A stretch of 64,000 nt of DNA from contig CADCGK010000010.1 of NCBI GenBank assembly GCA_902800965.1, positions 62,001 to 126,000 on the forward strand. The letters are read 5' to 3'. A model generated the notes under the pieces. That model had not been told where the DNA came from, did not search any database, and was given only the letters and a program-made list of their open reading frames with translations. Shown in pieces: positions 33,692 through 43,278 of this stretch. Positions within the stretch are counted from its first letter, which is position 1; every line of letters begins with the position of its first letter. The stretch comes from an uncultured Bacteroidia bacterium. Lineage in GTDB: Bacteria > Bacteroidota > Bacteroidia > Bacteroidales > F082. The position numbers and the translations under genes were made by a program.

Positions 33692-36658
33692 ATGAAAAAG
33701 ATATTCGCACTTCTATCCTTTGCCGTAGTGGCTCTGAATGCCAACGCACAAGAGCAGCATTTTGATTTTTCAGTGACTAATTCCACAGGCTACGACATTT
33801 ACTATCGTATTGTGGACACGGAAAACCATCAAATTGTGGTGACCTATCCTTGCCAACATAACGACAACTATTGGTGGGGCTATGACAAACCCGAAGGCAA
33901 ACTTGTCCTTATGGATACCATAACTTATAATGGCACAGATTACACTCTCGTCGGCATCGACGACCATGCTTTCTGTGGTTGTTCGGGTTTGCGTGGAACA
34001 TTCGAATTTCCTGAGTCTATCCAGACCATCGGTGCGGGTGCCTTCAAAAGTTGCTCCAACCTAAGCGGCAACCTTGTCTTTCCTAATGTTCTGACCCGGA
34101 TTGAAGATGAAGCCTTTTCGGGGTGTTCTTCCTTTTCAGGCAAACTTGTCTTTCCCGACTCCATCCAATACGTTGGTAGCCAAGCGTTTCTCAACTGCTC
34201 CGGTTTCAGAGGAATGATGATGCTTCCCGCCCGTTTGTCATTTATAGGTGAACAAGCCTTCAAAGGCGTTATCTCTATTAATGCCATCAGCATTAAGGCG
34301 AAAAACGTTCCATCAACGGCAGCCAATGCCTTCGACGAAATCCCAACATGGATTACGGTCAACGTGCCATACGACATGAAAGAAGCCTACCAAAACGCTC
34401 CAGGATGGTCGCGCTTTGCCAGCAATACAGTTGAAAAATCCATTTGGACTGGTAATGCCGAGCCTTGGACGAAAGGCAACGGCACCACCGACGATCCTTA
34501 CCTCATCGAGTCTGCCGAAAACCTGGCTTGGTTGGCCAAATCGGTCAATGAGCGAGAGGACATGGTAATTGACACGGGCTATCGTGTAAGTGGTGCTTGG
34601 TATCTCGTGTATGACTTTTTTGATGTCAATGCTTATCAAGACACTTGCTTCCGATTGGTCATCGATTTAGACTTGGGGAAAGGGAGTGGCCTTTATTGGA
34701 AATCCATAGGAAATGTTCACTACATCAACGAAAACAATTATCCTGGACCTGTTTTTGGACCCCATTATTATCTCGATGTGTTCAATAATAGAAAGTACTT
34801 TTTTTACACTTCTTTCTCCGGCAGTTTTGATGGGAACGGGCAAGTCATCTCAAGCTATATGATGTATGATGATTACTGGAAATCGGACTACTTTGAACAA
34901 TACCGCGGGTTATTTGGAATAGTTTCAAAAAGCAACCTCAACAATATCACCATCACCAAACTTAATATCAATTCACAAGAAACCGACAAAGTAATTGGAG
35001 GGTTGGTTGGAAGAGCCGTTAACACAACCATCTCCAATTGCCATACATCAGGTTCATTAATTAGCGGAAACGTGGATTGGGATAATCCTCAAAACACAAT
35101 CGGTGGAATCGTTGGACGAGCCGAAAACTGCCTTATCGATAATTGTATATCGCGAACCACAATTAAAGCCTGCACTCAAACAAACCTGGAAATAGCCAGA
35201 GCGGTTGGTGGTATAGTTGGCTCCATGGTATGCGACACCAGTAACTCACAACAATGTGCAATCTTACGATGCAATTATGAAGGTACCATGTCGGATTTGC
35301 AACATGTGGCTGGTGGCATTGTTGGAATATGTGATGGCATACCTTCCGAAACAGGAGTTATCAGGATCGAGAATTGCTACAGCAAAGGCTCGATGGTCAG
35401 AGCCATCGGAGATGAATGGGGGGAACTGAAAAACTCCGTATTAGGCGGCATTGTTGGCTATGTGGCTGAAATAGACAGCTTGCACATAATCAACTGCTAC
35501 AGCAACGACACCATCATAGGAAATTCTTCCAATGCTTCTAATGTAAACTCTTACGCCGGTGGTATCATCGCAAAAGCTACCCCATCCTCAACACTATACA
35601 TCAAGAACTGCTATCATGTCGGCCCCATTTCTTCAAAATACAAAGGCGGCATCCTCACACAAAACACCAACATGACTATCGTCAGGAACTGCTTCTTCGA
35701 CAGATCCGTTGCCCCCGACGATGGCTTCGGCCTCCCGCTTGATAACGACTACATGAAAACAGAAGCTTTCGTCCAACAGCTCAACAACGGCAGCTCGGTC
35801 TTCAGAATGGACACTGAACCCTATGAGAACGATGGGTATCCTGTTTTTGGCACCGATGGCCTTATCTTCGTGGGCGCGGAATGGTACTACCAAATCCAAA
35901 ACGAGGAGGGCGGCATCACCTATCAACACCTGCAATGTGTAGGTGATACAACCATTGGCAATAAACGACCGAAAGTCATTGTCCGCACCAACACCATCTA
36001 TGATAAACGCACAGTAACCATAGTGACACATGAATATGTCTATGAAGAAAACGGTGTTGTATATTGGTGGAACAAAACCTTAGGAAGATTCACCATATTG
36101 TATGATTTTGCAGCGGAAGTGGGCGACGAATGGACTATCGAAGTGGATAACGAAACCATTACCACAAAGGTCTATGAGTCTGAGATGCAATACATCGATG
36201 GGATTCCATACAAGAAACTGACTATCGCCGACCCTAACGACACCTTCAATGGAAACCTCTTGAGCACCATTGGCCATACCTCTAGTTTCTTTCCTGAAAA
36301 AATGATGTCGCAAGGTAAAGGTTACCGAGTGGAAGGCCTGCGTTGCTATTGGCTTGACGGTGATCTGATTCTGAAAACCAACAACGACGACTGCGATGCC
36401 ATCTATGCCGAACTACATTACGGAGTTGACGATCCCTTAGAAAGCGGTTTTGTGATCTATCCTAATCCCACCGATGGCATGTTGCACGTGGAGACGGTGT
36501 GTGCGACACCTTCAACGGAATGCCGTATCATGAACTTGATGGGCCAAATAGTGATGGTGAGATCGATGTCTAATTCTATAATTGACGTTTCGACGTTGCT
36601 TCCAGGAATGTATTACCTTGATTTGGGTGAAAAAACCATCAAATTCGTAAAGCGATGA
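33692..36658 (+). CDS. Large secreted LRR/GLUG protein with T9SS sorting domain
   Basis: 988 residues. Signal peptide (MKKIFALLSFAVVALNANA), then LRR_5 repeats (about 90-230), a long middle with GLUG-type repeats (IGGLVGRAVNTTISNCHTSG, GGIVGRAENCLIDNC), and a ~180-residue module (GAEWYYQIQNEEGGITYQHL to GLRCYWLDGDL) shared with the protein at 39565. It ends in a type A T9SS sorting domain (FVIYPNPTDGMLHVE ... GMYYLDLGEKTIKFVKR). It is probably attached to the cell surface. The downstream TPR-HTH regulator starts inside its stop codon (ATGA), so cargo and regulator are one transcript. Confidence 0.85.
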   Translation: MKKIFALLSFAVVALNANAQEQHFDFSVTNSTGYDIYYRIVDTENHQIVVTYPCQHNDNYWWGYDKPEGKLVLMDTITYNGTDYTLVGIDDHAFCGCSGLRGTFEFPESIQTIGAGAFKSCSNLSGNLVFPNVLTRIEDEAFSGCSSFSGKLVFPDSIQYVGSQAFLNCSGFRGMMMLPARLSFIGEQAFKGVISINAISIKAKNVPSTAANAFDEIPTWITVNVPYDMKEAYQNAPGWSRFASNTVEKSIWTGNAEPWTKGNGTTDDPYLIESAENLAWLAKSVNEREDMVIDTGYRVSGAWYLVYDFFDVNAYQDTCFRLVIDLDLGKGSGLYWKSIGNVHYINENNYPGPVFGPHYYLDVFNNRKYFFYTSFSGSFDGNGQVISSYMMYDDYWKSDYFEQYRGLFGIVSKSNLNNITITKLNINSQETDKVIGGLVGRAVNTTISNCHTSGSLISGNVDWDNPQNTIGGIVGRAENCLIDNCISRTTIKACTQTNLEIARAVGGIVGSMVCDTSNSQQCAILRCNYEGTMSDLQHVAGGIVGICDGIPSETGVIRIENCYSKGSMVRAIGDEWGELKNSVLGGIVGYVAEIDSLHIINCYSNDTIIGNSSNASNVNSYAGGIIAKATPSSTLYIKNCYHVGPISSKYKGGILTQNTNMTIVRNCFFDRSVAPDDGFGLPLDNDYMKTEAFVQQLNNGSSVFRMDTEPYENDGYPVFGTDGLIFVGAEWYYQIQNEEGGITYQHLQCVGDTTIGNKRPKVIVRTNTIYDKRTVTIVTHEYVYEENGVVYWWNKTLGRFTILYDFAAEVGDEWTIEVDNETITTKVYESEMQYIDGIPYKKLTIADPNDTFNGNLLSTIGHTSSFFPEKMMSQGKGYRVEGLRCYWLDGDLILKTNNDDCDAIYAELHYGVDDPLESGFVIYPNPTDGMLHVETVCATPSTECRIMNLMGQIVMVRSMSNSIIDVSTLLPGMYYLDLGEKTIKFVKR

Positions 36659-38004
36659 AGAGCAACTATTTAAACCTAATCTTGCTGTTCCTGTGTTTTA
36701 GTCTTTCGGCTTGCCACCGCAGTGAGCATTACTATGAGGAAGCGGAAGCGCTCTTTCAGAAAGGACTTGAGTTTCGTGCAGTGAAAAACACTGAAGCCGC
36801 GGCGGTTTCTTTCAGTCAGGCGCTGTTGACGCTCAACCATTGCGATACTTCCAAGGTTGAAGTGAAACGTCTGTTGGGGCAGCTGGACGACAACCTCGGC
36901 GCCATGTATTGGAAACATGGTTTGAAGGACGACGCGTTGGTGCTGCATCTCGATGCGGTGTGCATCTTTCGCCAACTCGACGATCAGCCCCAGCTGATGA
37001 AGGCGCTTCGCAATGTGGGGCGTGTCAACTCCTCATTGGGAAGAATCGAAGAAGCGGGTAATTATTATAGGGCGGCTTTGCAAATCGCCAAGACCCTGAG
37101 CGATAAAGATTTCATCAATGAAACCTATATGGAGATGGCCCATGATCTTTATTTGGAGGGCGGTGAGTATGAGAAAGCCCTAGAGACTGCCACGGAAGCC
37201 TTCTCTGAAAAGGTGGATACTTGCTTCTGTTATCTGGTTATCGGCCTTGCACACTATTATCTCGAAAACAACGATCAAGCCTTAATGTATCTTGAAAAGG
37301 CAGTTCAGAGCAATAAAGCCAGCCTTCGAATGTCGGCATACCAAGGCTTGTATTATATCCATGTGGCAAACGACGACTATGAAGATGCGCTGGAAGCTCA
37401 TGAGCTTTACGACGAAAACATGATCCAAGCGGACAAAGAGTTTAACACTAGAGAGATGCAACGCATTAAATCAGACTATGACTTGCAGTTGCAGAAATAT
37501 TCGATACAAGCCGAACAGCACATCAAAAACCTGCGGTATTATATCATGCTTGGCTTGCTACTAGCGGTATTCATTATGACGCTGTTGCTGATGCGCCAAA
37601 AGTCGTTGAAAGGAAGACTGAAGGTAGAAGAGACGAAGAATCAAATGGAAACCGCCCTAAAAAGGAACAAAGTATATGTCACGGCTTTGGCTTTGACTGA
37701 GCAAGTCACGGCAAGCACTTTGGATTTCGAACTTAAGGAAAACGACTGGGACGACTTCATGGAACTTGTCGATGTGGTTTACAACGGTTTTACCAAGAAA
37801 CTCTTGGCTAAATACCCCTCCTTAACCAAAGGTGATTTGCAAATTTGCTGCCTCACTAAACAAGGCTTCAGCAACCAGGTGATCTCCATCCTGATGAACC
37901 AGCAAACCGCATCCTATGCCCGTCGCAAGTCGCGCATCAAACAGGAGAAGATGAATGGATCGGGGGATGATAGGAGTTTTGAGGAAATAATCTCTCAATT
38001 CTAA
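36655..38004 (+). CDS. Membrane-spanning TPR-HTH regulator
   Basis: 449 residues. A lipoprotein-like or uncleaved signal (LFLCFSLSAC, Cys20) leads into TPR repeats (about residues 25-260: EEAEALFQKGLEF, EEAGNYYRAALQIAK, GEYEKALETATEAF). Next come a membrane helix (YYIMLGLLLAVFIMTLLLM), a coiled coil, and a C-terminal HTH (LTKGDLQICCLTKQGFSNQVI ... here DLQICCLTKQGFSNQVI) ending in basic ARRKSRIKQEK. The topology puts TPRs outside and the DNA-binding domain inside. Such one-component regulators occur in Bacteroidales. Overlap with the T9SS cargo gene suggests that it senses or controls that cargo. Confidence 0.75.
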   Translation: MKSNYLNLILLFLCFSLSACHRSEHYYEEAEALFQKGLEFRAVKNTEAAAVSFSQALLTLNHCDTSKVEVKRLLGQLDDNLGAMYWKHGLKDDALVLHLDAVCIFRQLDDQPQLMKALRNVGRVNSSLGRIEEAGNYYRAALQIAKTLSDKDFINETYMEMAHDLYLEGGEYEKALETATEAFSEKVDTCFCYLVIGLAHYYLENNDQALMYLEKAVQSNKASLRMSAYQGLYYIHVANDDYEDALEAHELYDENMIQADKEFNTREMQRIKSDYDLQLQKYSIQAEQHIKNLRYYIMLGLLLAVFIMTLLLMRQKSLKGRLKVEETKNQMETALKRNKVYVTALALTEQVTASTLDFELKENDWDDFMELVDVVYNGFTKKLLAKYPSLTKGDLQICCLTKQGFSNQVISILMNQQTASYARRKSRIKQEKMNGSGDDRSFEEIISQF

Positions 38005-38027
38005 ATTGTATTCTTTTGTTTTCTTTA

Positions 38028-38111
38028 ATAGCTATCAGATAGCTATCACTTTTTTATCATACTTGATAATCAATAAGATATAAAGTTTATTTATAACTTG
38101 TTGATAGCTAT
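38028..38111. promoter_or_regulatory. Three ATAGCTAT palindromes, possible operator
   Basis: Perfect ATAGCTAT at 38028-38035, 38039-38046 (11 bp, one helical turn apart) and 38104-38111, the last 15 bases before the -33 element of the next gene. They are candidates for binding by the encoded HTH regulators. Confidence 0.5.
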
Positions 38112-38126
38112 TCCATCTCTTACCCC

Positions 38127-38156
38127 TTGACAAGTGGATTTTTCGTTTTATCTTTG
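38127..38156 (+). promoter_or_regulatory. Promoter of the second TPR-HTH gene
   Basis: TTG at 38127-38129 and TATCTTTG at 38149-38156 with 19 bases between, an excellent match. The ATG at 38161 follows the box by four bases, predicting a leaderless transcript. Confidence 0.65.
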
Positions 38157-38160
38157 CACC

Positions 38161-39516
38161 ATGATCAAATCGGAAAGGCATCTTATTCTTTTGGTTCTGG
38201 TGGCATTGGCTTTTTTTAGCTCTTGCCAATCCAAATCTCGGCAGTTTGAAAAGGCCAAGGCCTTGTATCAACAAGGTCTTGAACTATCGACCGACAATTC
38301 GGTGGCAGCTGCTGAAGCCTATAGCCAAGCTCTTCTTGAAATCGATCGTTGCGACCATGAGATTCTTGACGTGAAACGCCTTAAAGGTCAGATTGAAGAC
38401 CAACTTGGTACTCGGTATTGGAAGAATGGTATGAAGGAGGAAGCACTTGCGCTTCACAAAGATGCTATTGAAATCTTCCGTCAATTGCCAGGAAATGTGC
38501 TATTAATGAATGCTTTGCAAAATGCTGGTAGGGTAGCTGCCTCGTTGCAATTGATTGATGAAGCGGAACAATACTATGATGAAGCTCTTCGACTTTCTAA
38601 AACGCAGAGTAGTACCAAGTTGTCGAAAGACATCTTACTTGAGATATGTCGCGACGTCTATATGGAAAAAGGTGAATACGAGAAAGTCATAGAATTGGTT
38701 ACTGGGGCCATGGAAAATGGTGCTCGTGTCGACCTTTGCCATTTGACTTTGGGCATGGCCTATTATTATATTGAAAACGATAAGTTGGCCGTTGAGCATT
38801 TGAACCTTGCTACAGAAAGTGAAAAAGCCGGTGTTCGAATGCCGGCCTATCAAGGCTTATATATGATTTATGAGTTGCAGAAAGATTATCCCAAGGCCTT
38901 GCAATGTTTTGAAAAATACAATGAAAACATGATGCAAGCCCATGGGGAGCAGCGCAATGAGGAAATGCAACGCATCAAACGTGATTATGAACTTCAATTG
39001 CAAAAAAGCACCTTGGAGGCGAAGCAAAAGATGAGGATCGTTTATCTCTGTTTGTTGTTAGGATTGCTGTTGGTGTCCTTGGTGGTAACACTCTTGGTTT
39101 TGAGGCAAAAGACTTTGAAAACCAAACTCAAAGACGAGGAAAGCCAACGGCAATTGGAGCTTGCCTTGAAGAAAAACAAGATCTTTCTGACTGCTTTGGC
39201 TTTGTCGGAAAAGATTACCGGAACCACTGTTGATTTCAACCTCGACGACGACGAATGGGACGATTATCTGGGATTGATTGACATGGTTTACAACGACTTT
39301 ACCAAGAAACTGATGGAGCGTTATCCTACCTTGACCAAGACAGACTTGCAGATCTGCAGTCTCACGCGCCAAGGGTTCAACAACCAGGTCATCTCCATTA
39401 TGATGAATCTGCAGACCAACTCCTATGCCCGACGCAAGTACCGCATCAAACAGGAAAAGATGAATGGAGCGGAGGATGACCGAAGTTTCGAAGAGATTGT
39501 GAATGGGATAGGATGA
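38161..39516 (+). CDS. Membrane-spanning TPR-HTH regulator, paralogue
   Basis: 451 residues with the same layout as the protein at 36655: signal/lipobox (ALAFFSSC), TPR repeats (EKAKALYQQGLEL, DEAEQYYDEALRLSK, GEYEKVIELVTGAM), a membrane helix (VYLCLLLGLLLVSLVVTLLVL), coiled coil and C-terminal HTH (DLQICSLTRQGFNNQVISI, ARRKYRIKQEKMN). The HTH is the most conserved part between the two. Own promoter and an ATAGCTAT cluster lie upstream, suggesting auto- or cross-regulation. The second T9SS cargo gene follows after a purine repeat. Confidence 0.75.
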   Translation: MIKSERHLILLVLVALAFFSSCQSKSRQFEKAKALYQQGLELSTDNSVAAAEAYSQALLEIDRCDHEILDVKRLKGQIEDQLGTRYWKNGMKEEALALHKDAIEIFRQLPGNVLLMNALQNAGRVAASLQLIDEAEQYYDEALRLSKTQSSTKLSKDILLEICRDVYMEKGEYEKVIELVTGAMENGARVDLCHLTLGMAYYYIENDKLAVEHLNLATESEKAGVRMPAYQGLYMIYELQKDYPKALQCFEKYNENMMQAHGEQRNEEMQRIKRDYELQLQKSTLEAKQKMRIVYLCLLLGLLLVSLVVTLLVLRQKTLKTKLKDEESQRQLELALKKNKIFLTALALSEKITGTTVDFNLDDDEWDDYLGLIDMVYNDFTKKLMERYPTLTKTDLQICSLTRQGFNNQVISIMMNLQTNSYARRKYRIKQEKMNGAEDDRSFEEIVNGIG

Positions 39517-39545
39517 AAGAAGGAAGAAGACAGAAGACAGAATAA
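39514..39545. repeat. GGAAGAAGACAGAAGACAG purine repeat before a cargo gene
   Basis: Starts in the stop codon of the TPR-HTH gene and ends 20 bases before the ATG at 39565. Nearly identical to the repeat at 22821 read on the other strand. Confidence 0.75.
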
Positions 39546-39564
39546 CAATTAAAAATATATTATT

Positions 39565-42522
39565 ATGAAAAAGATTTTATCAATCATTATCGTTTGCCTC
39601 GGCTGCCTTGGCATCCTTGGGGCGCAAAATGTTTGGAAGCCTATCAGCAGCAACAGCCCGATTCTCGGTGCAGCTTCCAACGGTGACCTTTATGCCATGG
39701 GTGGCTACAGCGGCCTCTTGCGTTCGCAAGATGAGGGCGAAACTTGGCAAGTTGTATTGGGCTATGAAACTGGTTTCAGTGGTTACTTCAACCAGCATTG
39801 CTTTGCGGTTAGCCCTGAAGGAAGAATCTGTGTCTTTAATGATAACCAACAGACTGTAGTGTATTCCGACGACAACGGCGACTCTTGGCAAGAAACCACA
39901 ATTTTGTCCTCGTGTGCCATGAATGATGTTGCGGGACTATGTGCTCCGTCCAATGATATTGTGGTAGTGTGGGGTTCGAATGGTGAAATGTATTGGACCA
40001 TGGATGGTGGCACGACATGGAGTTTTGAAGGTTTAGAATTGGATGAAGAGTCTCAAATCAGTGACATGATTATCAATGCTGAGGGTGATGTGTATGTCGG
40101 CGTTTGTTCATATTCGGATGGTGATGCCGGCATTTTCCACTCCACCTTATCAGATATTCAAAACTGGGATCCCCTTGCCGCTGAGGGCATTAGCATTAAT
40201 GATATGGCCTTCGACCCCGAGGGCAATGTGGTGGCTTGTGGCTATAATGCCGATGGAAGTAGTGCTGGTTTCCAACATACTCCGGGCTTTTATTTATTTG
40301 ATGGGACTACTCTGGCCATCAGCGATGAAGGTATTGTGTACAGGCCTCATTTCGTAGGGAATCAGGCTGTTCTTTCCTATTCCACCGACCATGGCGAGCA
40401 TTTCACCGAGATAGGAGAACACCTTCCCCTTGTTGATATTGCTCCAGGCGGCGATGCTTATTTTCTTATCAAAGGGTATGACAACCATCTATATTTCGAT
40501 GGTGGCGGAGAGTATTGGAAGAGTGTCCAAAATGCCGACGAAATCATACCTTACACCCCTTATCATCCTATCGTCGAGGACGGAAAACAATGGAATGTGC
40601 TGTTTTCTTATCCTTGGACTCCTCCGGAGCCACAGCACAAGTACACCGACATCTACAAAATCGAGGGTGATACGCTGGTGGACGGTGTGTCGTACAAAGT
40701 GATGTACACCACAAGGAACGAAGACCTTACAGGTTGGAGCGTTTGTGGCGTTATCAGAGAAACCGAAGACAGGCAAGTTCTCTATCGCAGAGACGGCTCT
40801 TCTTACGATGAGATTCTCTATGATTTTTCAATGGAAGTCGGAGACACCATTATCATGAATGGCAGTGGGTTTTATCCAGATTGGATGTTCGTTGTTGAAA
40901 CTAATGAAATCCTTATTAATGGCGAGCCAAGAAAACAAATCGTGTTGGAATATTCTTGGGGCGACCAGGAAGTGTGGATTGAGGGAATAGGTAGCCTTTA
41001 TGGAATCATCGATTCAGGTTCTCTTTTCTTGACGGGAGGCTCGACCAATCTCCTGTGCTATTATGAGGACGGTGACTTGATTTGGCAGAATACCACTCCA
41101 GGATATGATGAGTGCTATATGGTCTACCCGACACCACCAACACCACCAGAGCCTCATCATTTTGCCCCGCTGGGCGCGGAATGGTATTTCGATGTGTTCA
41201 ACCCATGGGGCACTCATCCTGAATACCAGAGGTTTTTCGTGGATGGCGACACGATTATCCAAGGCCATCAGTGCAGCATAATTACGCAGCATTTTGTTGA
41301 TACTGGGCATGAAGGGGGAGAATTTGTGTACGAGGAAGACAACAAGGTGTATTGGTTCAACCCAACCACAAACGCCTTCTCGATTTTGTATGACTTTGAT
41401 GCCGAAGCGGGCGAATCGTGGAATTACGAAGTAGGTACATGTTCACATCAGGTGACTGTCGATAGCGTTGGCAGCGTGACATGGAATGGACACACTTATC
41501 GCACGCAGTGGGTTAGGTTTAACGATGATGTTCAATATTATAGTGGGAAAATCATCGATGGAATCGGTTACGAGAAAGGATTGTTCCCCAGCATTTATGT
41601 TTGTGATGGATTGGAAGTGTTTGATGCCAGCGAGATAGAATACCTTCGTTGTTATGTGAATGATGGTGAATTGCTTTATCACGAAGGCGATTATGATTGT
41701 GACTATAATCCTGGAACTGTGACGAATCAATTCTTCCCGCTCGGCACCGAATGGTATTATAAAATCAAGCATGTGAACGGCGCTGTCACGTACCAGCATC
41801 TTGAATATACGGCTGATACGGCTGTCAACAGCAAAAGAGTCAAGATCATCACCGAGACCAACACGATGTACGACAAGTCAACATGGATCAATTACGAATA
41901 CATTTACGAGGATGGCGACCGGATCTATTGGTGGAACAAGGACTTGGAGGATTTCACTTTGCTCTATGACTTCGGTGTCGAGGCAGGCGACGAATGGGAA
42001 ATCAATGGAGGCTGGTACACCATCACCGTCCATGTGGATGGCGTGGAAGAAATGACCATCCAAGGCAAGCCTTATCGGGTGCTTCACGTGACCGATCCGA
42101 ATTACCAACTGTTTACTGGCGACATCATCTGCGGCATCGGTCACCAAAAGAGCTTTTTCCCAGAGGGTCCCATGGTCAAAGACTATGGCTATGTGGTGGA
42201 CGGCTTGCGCTGCTATTGGCAGGACGGCGAACTGGTCCTTACCATGGATGGCGAAGACTGTGATGCCGTCTATTATGAGCTTCATGGCATGGATGAAAAC
42301 GATAATGCATCATTTACGATTTACCCCAATCCCACTGACGGCATCATCACCGTGGAGAGTCAGAGCAATGCTTCTCTGCAAGAATACCGCATTACCAATG
42401 TTCTGGGTCAAACAGTACAAATGGGTGATTTGACAGGTCGCCAAATCGACATCCGCAACCTGACTCAAGGCATGTATTTCATCACCATCGGTAAGAAAAC
42501 ACAGAAAATCATTGTGAAATAG
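39565..42522 (+). CDS. Large secreted BNR-repeat protein with T9SS sorting domain
   Basis: 985 residues. Signal peptide (MKKILSIIIVCLGCLGILGA), then a beta-propeller-like part with Asp-box motifs (RSQDEGETWQVV, SDDNGDSWQET, TMDGGTTWSF), as in sialidases and photosystem-stability-type proteins. Three related ~180-residue modules follow (about 340-520, 530-715 and 725-900), the last very close to the module of the cargo at 33692 (TEWYYKIKHVNGAVTYQHLE, GLRCYWQDGELVL). It ends in a T9SS type A sorting domain (FTIYPNPTDGIITVE ... GKKTQKIIVK). No catalytic Arg triad of sialidases was recognised. Confidence 0.8.
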   Translation: MKKILSIIIVCLGCLGILGAQNVWKPISSNSPILGAASNGDLYAMGGYSGLLRSQDEGETWQVVLGYETGFSGYFNQHCFAVSPEGRICVFNDNQQTVVYSDDNGDSWQETTILSSCAMNDVAGLCAPSNDIVVVWGSNGEMYWTMDGGTTWSFEGLELDEESQISDMIINAEGDVYVGVCSYSDGDAGIFHSTLSDIQNWDPLAAEGISINDMAFDPEGNVVACGYNADGSSAGFQHTPGFYLFDGTTLAISDEGIVYRPHFVGNQAVLSYSTDHGEHFTEIGEHLPLVDIAPGGDAYFLIKGYDNHLYFDGGGEYWKSVQNADEIIPYTPYHPIVEDGKQWNVLFSYPWTPPEPQHKYTDIYKIEGDTLVDGVSYKVMYTTRNEDLTGWSVCGVIRETEDRQVLYRRDGSSYDEILYDFSMEVGDTIIMNGSGFYPDWMFVVETNEILINGEPRKQIVLEYSWGDQEVWIEGIGSLYGIIDSGSLFLTGGSTNLLCYYEDGDLIWQNTTPGYDECYMVYPTPPTPPEPHHFAPLGAEWYFDVFNPWGTHPEYQRFFVDGDTIIQGHQCSIITQHFVDTGHEGGEFVYEEDNKVYWFNPTTNAFSILYDFDAEAGESWNYEVGTCSHQVTVDSVGSVTWNGHTYRTQWVRFNDDVQYYSGKIIDGIGYEKGLFPSIYVCDGLEVFDASEIEYLRCYVNDGELLYHEGDYDCDYNPGTVTNQFFPLGTEWYYKIKHVNGAVTYQHLEYTADTAVNSKRVKIITETNTMYDKSTWINYEYIYEDGDRIYWWNKDLEDFTLLYDFGVEAGDEWEINGGWYTITVHVDGVEEMTIQGKPYRVLHVTDPNYQLFTGDIICGIGHQKSFFPEGPMVKDYGYVVDGLRCYWQDGELVLTMDGEDCDAVYYELHGMDENDNASFTIYPNPTDGIITVESQSNASLQEYRITNVLGQTVQMGDLTGRQIDIRNLTQGMYFITIGKKTQKIIVK

Positions 42523-42534
42523 GGGAAGATGCTT

Positions 42535-42542
42535 TATTTTTG
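42535..42542 (+). promoter_or_regulatory. -7 box of the lipoprotein gene at 42574
   Basis: TATTTTTG, 31 bases upstream of the ATG. Confidence 0.5.
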
Positions 42543-42573
42543 TTCGTGATTATTAAATAAAAAGATCGCGATC

Positions 42574-43278
42574 ATGAACAAGCAATTCATTCTTACGCTG
42601 CTGATAAGTGTATGCCTTTTGGTAGCCTGTAACAACAGCAAACCACAGAACAAAGACAAAGAGGAACCGAAAGCAGAGGTGGCGTTCAACGAATCGGACC
42701 TGATGTCTTTGAATCAGTTTCCTACTGTTGACGAACAACTATCGGTTGAGGTCTCCCCTGACTTCATGGAAGCTGTCATCAGTTGTGATGGCGAGAAGCT
42801 ACAGACTATCTCGGATGAAGATGGCTTGATTTCCATGGGAGAAGAGGTGGCACCTGTGCATTTCTTGGACGCCAACTTCGATGGTCATACCGACATCTTT
42901 ATCGGGGTGGGTGAGTCACGCACCTACAGCACCTTGTTGCTGTGGAACACCGAAGAACAACAGTTCCATCGTGTCGGCACACTTGGTTCCCCTGATCTGC
43001 AAGGCTTCAAGCTTTGTCCCACGGAAAAGAAAGTCATTGAAGGCGGAAGTGGATCCTATTGCTCGTTCTACATCACCCAAAGCCATTGGAATGGCGATGA
43101 GTTGGTACGTGACGAACAGCTTGTCATCATCTCCGATCCCGGTGAATACATTCCTTACGGAGTTAAAAACAAATACACAGTTCAAGACGGGAATGAAAAA
43201 GTGTTGTGTTCCGCCGAGAACAAAGAAAGCCTACCAGAATTCTGGCAGGCTGTTCTAAAAGCTTACGACATGGAATAA
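42574..43278 (+). CDS. Lipoprotein with XAC2610/VCBS-like body
   Basis: 234 residues. Lipoprotein signal ends CLLVAC (Cys19) and is followed by a Lys/Glu-rich linker. FLDANFDGHTDIFIG resembles a calcium-binding VCBS/FG-GAP motif and the overall pattern (FKLCPTEKKVIEGGSGSYC) is reminiscent of XAC2610-type proteins. No enzymatic motif. It lies alone between a cargo gene and the convergent DUF6935-like gene, with stops directly abutting at 43278/43279. Confidence 0.6.
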   Translation: MNKQFILTLLISVCLLVACNNSKPQNKDKEEPKAEVAFNESDLMSLNQFPTVDEQLSVEVSPDFMEAVISCDGEKLQTISDEDGLISMGEEVAPVHFLDANFDGHTDIFIGVGESRTYSTLLLWNTEEQQFHRVGTLGSPDLQGFKLCPTEKKVIEGGSGSYCSFYITQSHWNGDELVRDEQLVIISDPGEYIPYGVKNKYTVQDGNEKVLCSAENKESLPEFWQAVLKAYDME

